Part shown: piece after piece, positions 1 through 7,606 of the stretch
How the letters are laid out: every line of letters starts with the position of its first letter
Position numbering within the stretch: position 1 is the first letter of the stretch
Origin: an uncultured Clostridia bacterium
GTDB lineage: Bacteria; Bacillota; Clostridia; Oscillospirales; Ruminococcaceae
Assembly: GCA_945873955.1 (NCBI GenBank)
Contig: CAMCFA010000002.1
Location: 41,078-105,077, forward strand
DNA length: 64,000 nt
Direction of reading: 5' to 3'
Program-made: the position numbers and the translations under genes
Notes under the pieces: generated by a model
What the model saw: only the letters and a program-made list of their open reading frames with translations
Database searches by the model: none
What the model was told of the DNA's origin: nothing

Positions 1-15
1 GTATGCCAAAAATGC

Positions 16-94
16 AAAAAAGCACCGGACAAGCGCGCCGCAATAAAGCGCAACCTACGCTATTGCAGTGAATTTCGTGCCGATCCGGTGCTTT
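16..94 (-). terminator. Long-loop terminator after spoVS
   Basis: On the minus strand an 11-bp stem (AAAGCACCGGA at 84-94 with its complement at 19-29) closes a loop of about 54 nt and is followed by a T-run. The loop itself can fold: GCAATA near 60-65 pairs with TATTGC near 40-45. The position just downstream of the spoVS stop suggests it ends the purA-ymdB-spoVS transcript. The large structured loop is unusual for an intrinsic terminator. Confidence 0.6.
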
Positions 95-108
95 AATTCC
101 AGCCAGCC

Positions 109-369
109 TTACCTCGGCTGAACTATAAATTTCATAGCTGTCCTTTCGTCGCCGTCGATATCAACGGTGGTGAATGCCGGTATGCAGATGAGGTCTACCC
201 CCACCAGCGCCATATAGCTTCTGGCAATAGCAATGGACTTCACAGCCTGATTTGCCGCGCCTGCGCCTACCGCCTGAACCTCGACCTCGCCGTTCTCTCT
301 GATGACTGCGGCGATAGCGCCAGCCACCGACTTCGGAACAGAATGTGCCGATACCTTTACGATTTCCAT
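109..369 (-). CDS. spoVS: Stage V sporulation protein S
   Basis: The 86-residue protein is full length for SpoVS, a small Alba-like nucleic-acid-binding fold protein that affects septation and coat assembly during sporulation in Bacillus. The start MEIVKVSAHS, the central GAGAANQAVKSIAIAR stretch and the ending around MKFIVQPR are typical of the family. It lies 54 bp downstream of ymdB, as in many Clostridia, and probably shares its transcript. SpoVS homologues also occur in non-sporulating bacteria, so the gene alone does not prove sporulation. Family assignment is from sequence recognition; the molecular role here is inferred. Confidence 0.95.
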   Translation of the reverse strand: MEIVKVSAHSVPKSVAGAIAAVIRENGEVEVQAVGAGAANQAVKSIAIARSYMALVGVDLICIPAFTTVDIDGDERTAMKFIVQPR

Positions 370-423
370 AATGTCACCATTTACTGCCCCTGCGGGCAGC
401 CCTTTCGGAATATTTTGTCCTGC

Positions 424-1203
424 TCACACAATTATCTGTCTGTATCTTTCTATTGAACGGCAATTGCCGGTCTTTACGTCTATATCCAGCAGTACGCCGT
501 TTAATTCTATATCGCCCTCGGCGAATCTGTGCCGCTTCGGGTAGTACGTCAGAAAGCGCTCTATAATGATGTCCTTCTCCACGCCGAGGATAGACTCCTT
601 CGGACCGGTCATGCCGACGTCGGTGATGTACCCGGTGCCGTCAATGACCTGCTCGTCTGCGGTGGCGACGTGGGTATGCGTCCCCAGCACCGCCGATACA
701 CGCCCGGCGAGGTAATACCCCATTGCTCGCTTCTCAGAGGTGGCTTCTGCGTGGAAGTCCACCAGCTTAATTTTCGCGTTAACAGCGTCAACGCTTTCAA
801 GCAGCCTGTCGGCGCAGCGGAAAGGATTCTCCAGCGGCTGCATGAAGGTAGTTCCCAGCAGGTTTATCACCGCTATGGAATACGCACCCTTGTCCAGCAC
901 GCACACTCCCCTGCCTATGACGTCATCGCCGTAGTTCGCGGGGCGAATCACCGTTTCGCAGCGCTCCCACTCGTCCTCCATTGTTTTCTGGCGGAAGCAG
1001 TGGTTGCCGGTGGTTATCACGTCCGCGCCGGCGTCGAATAACATCGCGGCGGAAGCAGGATTTATGCCGTTTCCCTCCGCGGAATTCTCGCCGTTGACTA
1101 TGACTATCTCAGCGCCCAGCTTATGCTTTATTGCGTGAAGCTCCCGCTGGAGCGCCTCGCAGCTTGCCCTGCCGACAACGTCGCCGATAAATAGGATATT
1201 CAT
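424..1203 (-). CDS. ymdB: YmdB-family metallophosphoesterase
   Basis: The 259-residue protein belongs to the YmdB/TIGR00282 dinuclear metallophosphoesterases, which in Bacillus hydrolyse 2',3'-cyclic nucleotides and influence biofilm and motility decisions. Metal-ligand motifs are intact: D8 in the N-terminal FIGDVVGR, E39-N40 in NGENSAEG, N67-H68 in GNHCF, H151 in DFHAEATSEK, and H176/H178 in GTHTHV. The start is the ATG at 1203, only 3 bp after the purA stop, so it is co-transcribed with purA. spoVS follows. The ymdB-spoVS pairing is a common Firmicute arrangement. No truncation or odd residue is seen. Confidence 0.93.
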   Translation of the reverse strand: MNILFIGDVVGRASCEALQRELHAIKHKLGAEIVIVNGENSAEGNGINPASAAMLFDAGADVITTGNHCFRQKTMEDEWERCETVIRPANYGDDVIGRGVCVLDKGAYSIAVINLLGTTFMQPLENPFRCADRLLESVDAVNAKIKLVDFHAEATSEKRAMGYYLAGRVSAVLGTHTHVATADEQVIDGTGYITDVGMTGPKESILGVEKDIIIERFLTYYPKRHRFAEGDIELNGVLLDIDVKTGNCRSIERYRQIIV

Positions 1204-1206
1204 GTA

Positions 1207-2490
1207 TTACCTTACTATGATCTGATCTCTGCCCGGACCTATGCCGAGTATCTTTATCGGGCAGCCGCACAGCTCCTCAAGGCGCTTTACATAAGCCTGC
1301 GCCTTTTCGGGAAGCTCCTCAAAGCTGCGGCAGGCGGAAAGATCGCCCTCGTAGCCCTCAATCTCCTCGTAAATGGGGCTGCACTTTGCCAGCTCCTCCA
1401 GAGTTACCGGGAAGTCCTTCAGTATCTCGCCGTCGGTGGTCTTGTACGCGGTGCAGACCTTCAGCACCGGGATTCCAGCCAGCGTGTCGAACTTGTTGAT
1501 AGCAAGAGATGTCAGACCGTTCACACGGACAGCGTGCCGCATGATAACCGCGTCGAACCAGCCGGTTCTGCGGGGACGTCCGGTGGTTGTGCCGTACTCG
1601 CCGCCGCGCTCCCGGATAAGGTCGCCGGTTTCATCAAACAGCTCGGTCGGGAACGGACCGTTGCCGACGCGGGTGGTGTAGCTCTTGCCGACGCCTATTA
1701 CCTCGTCGATCAGCTTAGGTCCTACGCCGGTGCCTACGCACGCGCCGCCGGCGATCGGGTGAGATGATGTAACGAACGGATAAGTACCGAAGTCAATGTC
1801 GAGCAGAGTAGCCTGCGCGCCCTCGAACAGCACCTTCTTGCCAGCCTGATAAGCCTCGAAAGCGATAACGGACGCGTCCGCCATGTACTTCGCCAGCTTC
1901 TCGCCGTAAGCCTTGTATTCCTCATAGATCGCGTCGAGGTCGCACGCTTCCCCGCCGTATACCTTTGTAATTATCAGATTCTTAAGCTCGCCGGTCTCCT
2001 TGATCTTCTTCTTGAGTACCTCCGGGTGAACAAGGTCGTACATACGGATACCGATACGCTCCGCCTTGTCGGTGTAGCAGGGACCGATACCTCTGCCGGT
2101 GGTGCCGATATTCACACCGGTCTGCTTCGCCTTGAATTCCTCAGAGAGCCTGTCAAGCAGTCTGTGCCACGGCATGATGATGTCTGCACGGGCGTCGATA
2201 CGCAGGTTGTCGCAGGTGACTCCCCTTGCGTTCATATTTGTAATTTCCTCAAGAAGCACGGACGGATCGACCACAACGCCGCTGCCGATAAGGCACAGCG
2301 TTTCGGGGTAGAGAATTCCTGACGGGAGCAGGTGCAGCTTATACACCTCGCTGCCGTGAACTACGGTATGACCTGCGTTGTTTCCGCCGCTGGAACGTAC
2401 CACCACGTCAGCCTTTTCTGCCATGATGTCGATGATCTTTCCCTTGCCCTCGTCGCCCCACTGGGTTCCGACAATTACACTTGATGACAT
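1207..2490 (-). CDS. purA: Adenylosuccinate synthetase
   Basis: The protein joins IMP and aspartate using GTP to give adenylosuccinate, the first committed step of AMP synthesis. It is 427 residues, the usual length. The P-loop-like GDEGKGK (residues 12-18) and the following SSGGNNAGHTV are present, as are the GRGIGPCY and TTGRPRR segments that bind IMP. A consensus promoter lies about 80 bp upstream and no riboswitch is seen in the short leader, which carries only a small CAGAC/GTCTG hairpin. It is the first gene of a purA-ymdB-spoVS operon. Confidence 0.97.
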   Translation of the reverse strand: MSSSVIVGTQWGDEGKGKIIDIMAEKADVVVRSSGGNNAGHTVVHGSEVYKLHLLPSGILYPETLCLIGSGVVVDPSVLLEEITNMNARGVTCDNLRIDARADIIMPWHRLLDRLSEEFKAKQTGVNIGTTGRGIGPCYTDKAERIGIRMYDLVHPEVLKKKIKETGELKNLIITKVYGGEACDLDAIYEEYKAYGEKLAKYMADASVIAFEAYQAGKKVLFEGAQATLLDIDFGTYPFVTSSHPIAGGACVGTGVGPKLIDEVIGVGKSYTTRVGNGPFPTELFDETGDLIRERGGEYGTTTGRPRRTGWFDAVIMRHAVRVNGLTSLAINKFDTLAGIPVLKVCTAYKTTDGEILKDFPVTLEELAKCSPIYEEIEGYEGDLSACRSFEELPEKAQAYVKRLEELCGCPIKILGIGPGRDQIIVR

Positions 2491-2567
2491 TTAATGATCC
2501 TCATTTCTGAATGTAGAATTGACAGGGAACGCAGACCTCTTTGTCTGAACATATTCCCACAAATACT

Positions 2568-2596
2568 ATTATACCACATACACGCCGCGAATTCAA
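2568..2596 (-). promoter_or_regulatory. purA promoter
   Basis: Reading the minus strand, -35 TTGAAT (2591-2596) and -10 TATAAT (2568-2573) are separated by 17 bp, a near-consensus sigma-A promoter. The predicted start leaves a leader of about 70 nt before purA. Confidence 0.8.
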
Positions 2597-2630
2597 GGTG
2601 TTTTGTGAATTTTTCTCATCACTTGAATAG

Positions 2631-2659
2631 AAAAACCGCCCTTGTTAAGAGCGGTTTTT
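2631..2659. terminator. Bidirectional-looking terminator after sigma gene
   Basis: A 9-bp stem AAAAACCGC / GCGGTTTTT with a short loop lies just after the sigma-factor stop codon and has A and T tracts on its two flanks. On the minus strand it should end the sigma operon, shielding the purA promoter. Confidence 0.8.
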
Positions 2660-2677
2660 GGTATGTATAGCAAAATA

Positions 2678-3220
2678 TTAAATTACACCTTTGTCCGTGA
2701 GGAAGCGTTTCAGTTCCGCGCGGGTGCGGGAAAGCCGGGTCTTGACCGCAGTTTCGGTCATTCCCATGCCCTCTGCGATATCCCTAATTGACAGGTTGAA
2801 ATAGTACCTCCCGGTGAAGATGTCACGGTTTTTCTGGTTGCAGCCCCGCAGGAAGTCGTTAAGGCAAGAGGTGATTTCCCGGCGGGAGGACAGGTCGTCC
2901 TCGGACACACGGTCGGGTATGACGTCCGCAAGCTCGCCGTAAAGCTCCTCGCAGGAGCGCCGCCGCAGCGTGTCGTAGAGGTTCAGCGCGGTGTTGCGGA
3001 CTATCGCGCAAAGGTATCCGCACAGCGACTGCGGACGCTTCGGCGGGATCGCGTTCCACAGCTTCATGTAGCTGCTGCTGACTGCTTCCTCCGCGTCCTC
3101 CGGGCGGGTGAGTATTCTCCCGGCTATCTTCCCGCACAGCCTGCCGTATTTCGTCTGGGTCTCGGCGATAGCCTGCTCGTCCCGTTGGAAATACAGCTCG
3201 ATTATCTGGTTATCGTCCAT
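2678..3220 (-). CDS. Sigma-70 family (ECF-like) sigma factor
   Basis: The 180-residue protein has a sigma-70 region 2 (residues ~20-90, with GYLCAIVRNTALNLYD in the core-binding/-10 part) and a region 4 helix-turn-helix (residues ~135-175, NLSIRDIAEGMGMTETAVKTR), with no regions 1 or 3, which is the ECF pattern. The ATG at 3220 is preferred over the in-frame TTG at 3223. The start overlaps the 3' end of the upstream ectodomain gene, so the two are translationally coupled. It probably directs RNA polymerase to a small regulon under control of its membrane partner. Target genes cannot be named; the promoter of its own operon is a candidate. Confidence 0.88.
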   Translation of the reverse strand: MDDNQIIELYFQRDEQAIAETQTKYGRLCGKIAGRILTRPEDAEEAVSSSYMKLWNAIPPKRPQSLCGYLCAIVRNTALNLYDTLRRRSCEELYGELADVIPDRVSEDDLSSRREITSCLNDFLRGCNQKNRDIFTGRYYFNLSIRDIAEGMGMTETAVKTRLSRTRAELKRFLTDKGVI

Positions 3221-4955
3221 CAACTTCGACCTCGCTTTCTAACGGGAGATCATCAGACCACGTTATCGGAACAAAGCCTTCCTCACGCACAATGTCGTCG
3301 TTGGTGAGCTCACGCTCGGTGATCTCTCCCAGCGTCCAGTTAGCGCCCTGCTTCACCAGCTCCTGCGTTACCCAGCAGCTTTCTCCGATAGCGTTGAAAA
3401 GCTGATAAGAGAACAGCACCAGCGTTTCCGACTGCTCCGCGATACGGTAGCCGTCCCAGCCCTCCATATCGGCGGTATAGTTTGCGGCAGAACCGCCTAT
3501 TTCTATATCCTGCGTGAGCGCCCGCTCTATCACTGATGCAAGGCTGTCGCCGTCGGGGTTATCGTCGTGCATGAATTTGTAGCGCTCAAGACCCAGCCAC
3601 GAAATTCGGCAGCTCCCGGCATAGCCCATAGCACCGCCGGAGCGTTCATATACGGCGGCATATTCATCGCGCTTAGCAAAACCGTTTTCGTCCGGAATAT
3701 ATAGATACATATTCTGAGTTTCGTCTTCCGGAATATAATATATTCTTCCCTCATCAGACTGCTGACGCATAGCCCAGCCGCCCGTAACTTCAGCTATTCC
3801 GGAGCAGGGTTCAGCCGGTGTGAATATATCATCTTTATAAATCAGAACAATTGACGGGTACTCATCAGATTCACTGTACCACCAGTCGCTGAAATGCTGC
3901 TTGAATAAAGTAAGCCCTTCCTTTGTCAGCCCGCTGTAAAGCTCAACATCACCGAAATATAGCTTCCCCGACTGAACCGTTGTCATTTCCCATGTACCGC
4001 TGTTGTCCCGCTCGAATGTGACATCAAAGTACTGCTGCTTTTCGGGGTCTTCTGTCAATACATAAGCCATGCACAACGTCACGCTGTCGTCCGTCTGTTC
4101 AAGCAGGAAAACGTTATCAAAGTCGGGGAATATCGCTCCGCTTCTCGTCCAAAGCTCTGCGTTGCCGCCCTCAAACTGAATGTCTTGCCGTAGCAGAAAA
4201 TCCGAGTCCACTCCCATTTCACAGGCAAGCTTTTCAACGCCGAAATAACCCAGCGTATTCCCCTCAACAACCGCTCCGCTGCGGGTGTAGACACCGGTGT
4301 ATTCATTGTTGCTTGGTAATACGTCACCGTCCTCCAGCGTCACATTATAGTAATAATACAGCGTATCTTGGTTATACTGCGGCACAAACAGCATATCATA
4401 GCCCTCGTTTGTTTTTTGCAGCATATAGCAGCCGTCAGAATCCTTGAACATTCCGGCAACGGTGCGCCCGGAGCTGTAACCGAAAAACTCATTCGGCGAA
4501 TATCCAAGCTGCATAGTCCAGCCGCCGTCATCTCTCCACGCGCCGTAGAAATACTCCTCAAACAATTCAAGGTCAAATCCTCCGGTTTGCAGTTCAACAG
4601 GTTCTTCCGGAATAGACTCTTTTTTAGACTCCACATAGTCCACCGGGGTATTAGGAACGGTTGACACCTCCGAAGTACCCCCGGCAAGCGGCTGTGTGAC
4701 CTCCTGCGGCATGGTAACTCCCCGCAAAATGAACACCCCCGCCGCGACAGCCGCCGCGGTGGAGCTTATGCCTATGATGAACCTCCGGCGGCTTTTCTTA
4801 CCGTCAGAATAGCTGTATTCCGTAGGGTCGCTGTCCGGGGAGTATTCGCCGGGTTCCTCGCCGGAGAACTTCGCCCTGCCGAAGCGCTCCGCCGCCGCGT
4901 TCACTATGTCCTCGTCAAGGTCGTCAAGTATCGTTTTCCAGAGATGTGAATTCAT
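3210..4955 (-). CDS. Single-pass membrane ectodomain protein, sigma-factor partner
   Basis: The 581-residue protein has a ~55-residue cytoplasmic head, a KKSRRR stop-transfer sequence, one transmembrane helix (about residues 58-80, rich in A/V/I) and a ~500-residue extracytoplasmic part. The topology and the overlap with the sigma gene make it a likely anti-sigma factor or sigma regulator, although no zinc-binding anti-sigma motif is present in the head. The ectodomain looks internally duplicated: GGW(T/A)M... at ~143 and ~392 each precede tyrosine-rich strands and a VYxRSGA motif. I do not recognise a named domain. Function is inferred from position and topology only. Confidence 0.7.
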   Translation of the reverse strand: MNSHLWKTILDDLDEDIVNAAAERFGRAKFSGEEPGEYSPDSDPTEYSYSDGKKSRRRFIIGISSTAAAVAAGVFILRGVTMPQEVTQPLAGGTSEVSTVPNTPVDYVESKKESIPEEPVELQTGGFDLELFEEYFYGAWRDDGGWTMQLGYSPNEFFGYSSGRTVAGMFKDSDGCYMLQKTNEGYDMLFVPQYNQDTLYYYYNVTLEDGDVLPSNNEYTGVYTRSGAVVEGNTLGYFGVEKLACEMGVDSDFLLRQDIQFEGGNAELWTRSGAIFPDFDNVFLLEQTDDSVTLCMAYVLTEDPEKQQYFDVTFERDNSGTWEMTTVQSGKLYFGDVELYSGLTKEGLTLFKQHFSDWWYSESDEYPSIVLIYKDDIFTPAEPCSGIAEVTGGWAMRQQSDEGRIYYIPEDETQNMYLYIPDENGFAKRDEYAAVYERSGGAMGYAGSCRISWLGLERYKFMHDDNPDGDSLASVIERALTQDIEIGGSAANYTADMEGWDGYRIAEQSETLVLFSYQLFNAIGESCWVTQELVKQGANWTLGEITERELTNDDIVREEGFVPITWSDDLPLESEVEVDGR

Positions 4956-4994
4956 AATTACCTGCCTTTCTGCGTAGTCCTGTGTCTTTCTACT

Positions 4995-5025
4995 AATATA
5001 ACAGGCGGAGTGCGCAAAAGGTTAC
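4995..5025 (-). promoter_or_regulatory. Putative ECF-type promoter of the ectodomain-sigma operon
   Basis: On the minus strand TGTAACCTTTT (AACC core near 5020-5024) is followed by TATATT (4995-5000). An AACC-type -35 is the hallmark of many ECF-dependent promoters, so the operon may be autoregulated. A sigma-A reading with only the TATATT box is the alternative. Confidence 0.45.
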
Positions 5026-5035
5026 ATTTATACAT

Positions 5036-5069
5036 AAAAAAATCGGGCTGACCGAAAAATCAGCCCGAT
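5036..5069 (-). terminator. Terminator after split transketolase
   Basis: A perfect 10-bp stem ATCGGGCTGA / TCAGCCCGAT with an 8-nt loop is followed on the minus strand by seven T residues, directly after the transketolase C-subunit stop. Confidence 0.9.
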
Positions 5070-5083
5070 ATCCTCAACAATAA

Positions 5084-6019
5084 TTATCTTCCGAGAGCCG
5101 CCTTAGTAACTGCCACAATGTTCTCAGCGCACAGACCGAACTCCTTGAGCAGGTCTACCGCCGGACCGGAGTGACCGTAAACGTCCTTTACGCCGATCTT
5201 GATGACGGGTACGGGGCATTCCTCGGTGACAACGTCAGCCACCGCAGAGCCAAGACCGCCGATAACGCTGTGCTCCTCAACGGTGATGATCTTGCCGGTC
5301 TCCTTTGCCGCCTTGACAATGATCTCGCGGTCAATGGGCTTTATGGTATGGATATTGATTATGCGCGCGTCAATGCCCTGCTCTGCAAGAGCCTTGCCGG
5401 CTTCGATAGCTTCTGCAACCATAAGTCCGGTTGCGACGATAGTAACGTCCTTGCCGTCCTTGAGCTGGATCCCCTTGCCTACCTCAAACTTGTAGGTCGC
5501 CGGGTCGTTGAATATCGGAGCGGCAAGTCTGCCGAAGCGCATGTAGGTCGGTCCTACATAATCAGCCATAGCCAGTACAGCCGCCTTTGCTTCAACATCA
5601 TCAGCGGGGTTGATGACGGTCATTCCGGGGATAGCGCGCATGAGAGCGATATCCTCGTTGCACTGGTGGGAAGCGCCGTCCTCGCCGACGGAAATACCGG
5701 CATGGGTAGCGCCGATCTTAACGTTCAAGTGGGGGTATCCTATACTGTTGCGCACGATCTCAAATGCTCTGCCCGCCGCGAACATCGCGAATGAGCTTGC
5801 GAACACCAGCTTGCCGGTGCTTGCGATACCTGCCGCAACGCCCATCATATTAGCCTCTGCGATACCGCAGTCAAAGAATCTGTCGGGATATGCCTTCTTA
5901 AAAGTACCGGTCTTGGTAGCCGCCGCAAGGTCTGCGTCCAGCACAACAAGGTCGGGGCGCTTTTCGGCGAGCATTACGAGGGCTTCGCCGTAGCTGTCAC
6001 GGGTTGCTTTCTTTTCCAT
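5084..6019 (-). CDS. Transketolase, C-terminal subunit
   Basis: The 311-residue protein corresponds to the pyrimidine-binding and C-terminal domains of transketolase, here a separate polypeptide. It has the FDCGIAEANMMGVAAG stretch bearing the glutamate that activates thiamine diphosphate, the GATHAGISVGEDGASHQ segment and the C-terminal IITVEEHSVIGGLGSA. With the N-subunit encoded 22 bp upstream it should form a two-subunit enzyme moving two-carbon units in the non-oxidative pentose phosphate pathway. Split transketolases are common in Clostridia. A related 1-deoxyxylulose-5-phosphate synthase role is unlikely given the pairing and lengths. Confidence 0.93.
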   Translation of the reverse strand: MEKKATRDSYGEALVMLAEKRPDLVVLDADLAAATKTGTFKKAYPDRFFDCGIAEANMMGVAAGIASTGKLVFASSFAMFAAGRAFEIVRNSIGYPHLNVKIGATHAGISVGEDGASHQCNEDIALMRAIPGMTVINPADDVEAKAAVLAMADYVGPTYMRFGRLAAPIFNDPATYKFEVGKGIQLKDGKDVTIVATGLMVAEAIEAGKALAEQGIDARIINIHTIKPIDREIIVKAAKETGKIITVEEHSVIGGLGSAVADVVTEECPVPVIKIGVKDVYGHSGPAVDLLKEFGLCAENIVAVTKAALGR

Positions 6020-6041
6020 ATCTGAAATGTTCCTTTCGATT

Positions 6042-6890
6042 TTAGTTATTCTCGAGCGCTGCCAGATGATCGGACAGCTCCTTCATTGCGACTGCGTATT
6101 CCTCGTCGTTGGGAGCCTTGCCGTGCCAGCCTACCTGATTCTCCATAAAGGAAACGCCCTTGCCCTTGACCGACTTCTGAATGATGACTGTCGGCTTGTT
6201 GAGTACAGTTTCAGCCTCGTTGAACGCCTTTTCCAGCTTGTCGAAGTCGTGAGCGTCGTCAACGTTGATAACATGCCAGCCGAACGCCTTGAACTTCTCG
6301 TCGATAGGATAGGGGGACATTACCTCGTCGATCTTGCCGTCGATCTGAAGCCCGTTGTTATCCACAACAGCCACCAGATTGTCAAGCTGATAGTGAGCCG
6401 CGAACATCGCAGCCTCCCAGACCTGACCTTCCTCGATCTCGCCGTCGCCAAGTACCGCGTAAACCTTGTAGATCTCGTTGGATATCTTGCCGGAAAGCGC
6501 CATGCCGCAGGCGGTGGAAATGCCCTGTCCGAGAGAGCCGGTGCTCATGTCGATACCCGGCAGCTTGCCCATAGAGGGGTGTCCCTGAAGCCGTGAGCCG
6601 ATCTTACGCAGGGTCTTGAGCTCCTCCGCCGGGAAGAAGCCGCGCTCCGCCAGCACTGCGTACAGCGCGGGAGCTGTATGACCCTTTGAAAGAACCAGTC
6701 TGTCCCTTTCAGGCATATCGGGGTTCTTCGGGTCAACGTTCATGCGGTGCATGTAAAGGTAAGTCAGTGTGTCAGCCACGGAAAGCGATCCGCCCGGGTG
6801 ACCAGCTTTAGCGCTGTGAACTCCCTCGATCACGCCCATTCTGACCTTTGTTGCAGCTATTTCAAGCTGCTTTTTCAGTAATGCGTCCAT
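6042..6890 (-). CDS. Transketolase, N-terminal subunit
   Basis: The 282-residue protein is the thiamine diphosphate-binding half of transketolase. It shows the GHPGGSLS and SKGHTAPALYA substrate-channel motifs and the ThDP/Mg motif GDGEIEEGQVWEA ... NN (residues ~150-180). It lacks the pyrimidine-binding domain, which the next gene supplies. A strong ribosome site (GGAGGT, 5 nt spacing) precedes the ATG at 6890. Central carbon metabolism in anaerobes that lack the oxidative pentose branch depends on this enzyme for pentose supply. Confidence 0.93.
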   Translation of the reverse strand: MDALLKKQLEIAATKVRMGVIEGVHSAKAGHPGGSLSVADTLTYLYMHRMNVDPKNPDMPERDRLVLSKGHTAPALYAVLAERGFFPAEELKTLRKIGSRLQGHPSMGKLPGIDMSTGSLGQGISTACGMALSGKISNEIYKVYAVLGDGEIEEGQVWEAAMFAAHYQLDNLVAVVDNNGLQIDGKIDEVMSPYPIDEKFKAFGWHVINVDDAHDFDKLEKAFNEAETVLNKPTVIIQKSVKGKGVSFMENQVGWHGKAPNDEEYAVAMKELSDHLAALENN

Positions 6891-6931
6891 ATAGACCTCC
6901 TGTAATTTTTGTGGCTTTCGCCTTATTATCT

Positions 6932-6937
6932 ATTATA
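6932..6937 (-). promoter_or_regulatory. Probable -10 box of transketolase operon
   Basis: A TATAAT on the minus strand, about 45 bp before the N-subunit start, sits in the short space after the upstream gene. No good -35 is visible at 17 bp, so this call is weaker than others; a TTGA just before the -10 could act as an extended element. Confidence 0.45.
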
Positions 6938-6975
6938 TCAAGCGGTTGCCCGCCTAATCGCCGATCAAGCTATTT

Positions 6976-7428
6976 TTAATGCCCTATAATGCTGTCCGGG
7001 AACGGCACGTCGCCATACACCTCCACTACATAGCAGCCGTCGCTTTCATACGGCATTTCAAGCTCCCTGTTCCAGCGGTCGAGCTTGTACTCCGGTATCT
7101 CCTCGGTCAGCGAGGTTATCTGGTAGTTGTCGCCGTTCGTCCGGTATTCAAGGTCGCTCCGGTTTGCTGCTTTCACCAGAACCGTCGAGCGCACCTCTGT
7201 GTGGTTGCCCGTGCCGGAGGTGTTCCCCACAAATGTCACGTTGTCCAGAACCTCGATATCCGCGCTGTTGCTATAACCGTTCATTACGCTCTGCGTGTGG
7301 AGGATTCCGCTAATATTATTCACCGCAGCGCAGAAAAACTCCCACAGAATAAACAGAACCAGCAGAGCAAACGGCAGGCACAGCAGTACAATGCCTGTGA
7401 TTTTCAGCCCGCGGACAGCCTTTTTCAT
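6976..7428 (-). CDS. Small membrane-anchored protein of unknown function
   Basis: The 150-residue protein starts MKKAVRGLK and has one transmembrane helix (residues ~9-33) followed by a ~115-residue extracytoplasmic part without recognisable motif. I chose the ATG at 7428 because a GGAGG lies 6 nt upstream; the open frame extends 12 codons further to 7464 without a comparable ribosome site. It is the last gene of the lspA-rluD-HAD run and follows a 44-residue ORF. No function is proposed. Confidence 0.7.
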   Translation of the reverse strand: MKKAVRGLKITGIVLLCLPFALLVLFILWEFFCAAVNNISGILHTQSVMNGYSNSADIEVLDNVTFVGNTSGTGNHTEVRSTVLVKAANRSDLEYRTNGDNYQITSLTEEIPEYKLDRWNRELEMPYESDGCYVVEVYGDVPFPDSIIGH

Positions 7429-7466
7429 TATGAATCCTCCATAATCGTCAAGGGCGCGCTGCATTA

Positions 7467-7601
7467 TCAGTTCTTTTCAATCACAGCATAAACGCCGCCC
7501 TCGGCAACCGCAACCATGCTGACCAGCCGCCAGCCCTCCTCAAACATTGTGTTAAGCTCGTCCATATCCAAATCGCTTTGAATGTAAACCATCATCTGCA
7601 T
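7467..7601 (-). CDS. 44-residue small protein (DUF4177-like character)
   Basis: A short ORF on the minus strand encodes a 44-residue product beginning MQMMVYIQSDLDMDELN, with MFEEGWRLVSMVAVAEGG in the middle and AVIEKN at the end. The pattern (short beta strand, helix, GWRLVS(M)V strand, then a terminal beta hairpin) resembles DUF4177-type mini-proteins, which are known from many bacteria. It starts 5 bp after the HAD phosphatase stop and ends next to the following gene, filling the gap exactly. The clean fit between neighbours supports it being real. Its role is unknown. Confidence 0.6.
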   Translation of the reverse strand: MQMMVYIQSDLDMDELNTMFEEGWRLVSMVAVAEGGVYAVIEKN

Positions 7602-7606
7602 AGTTT

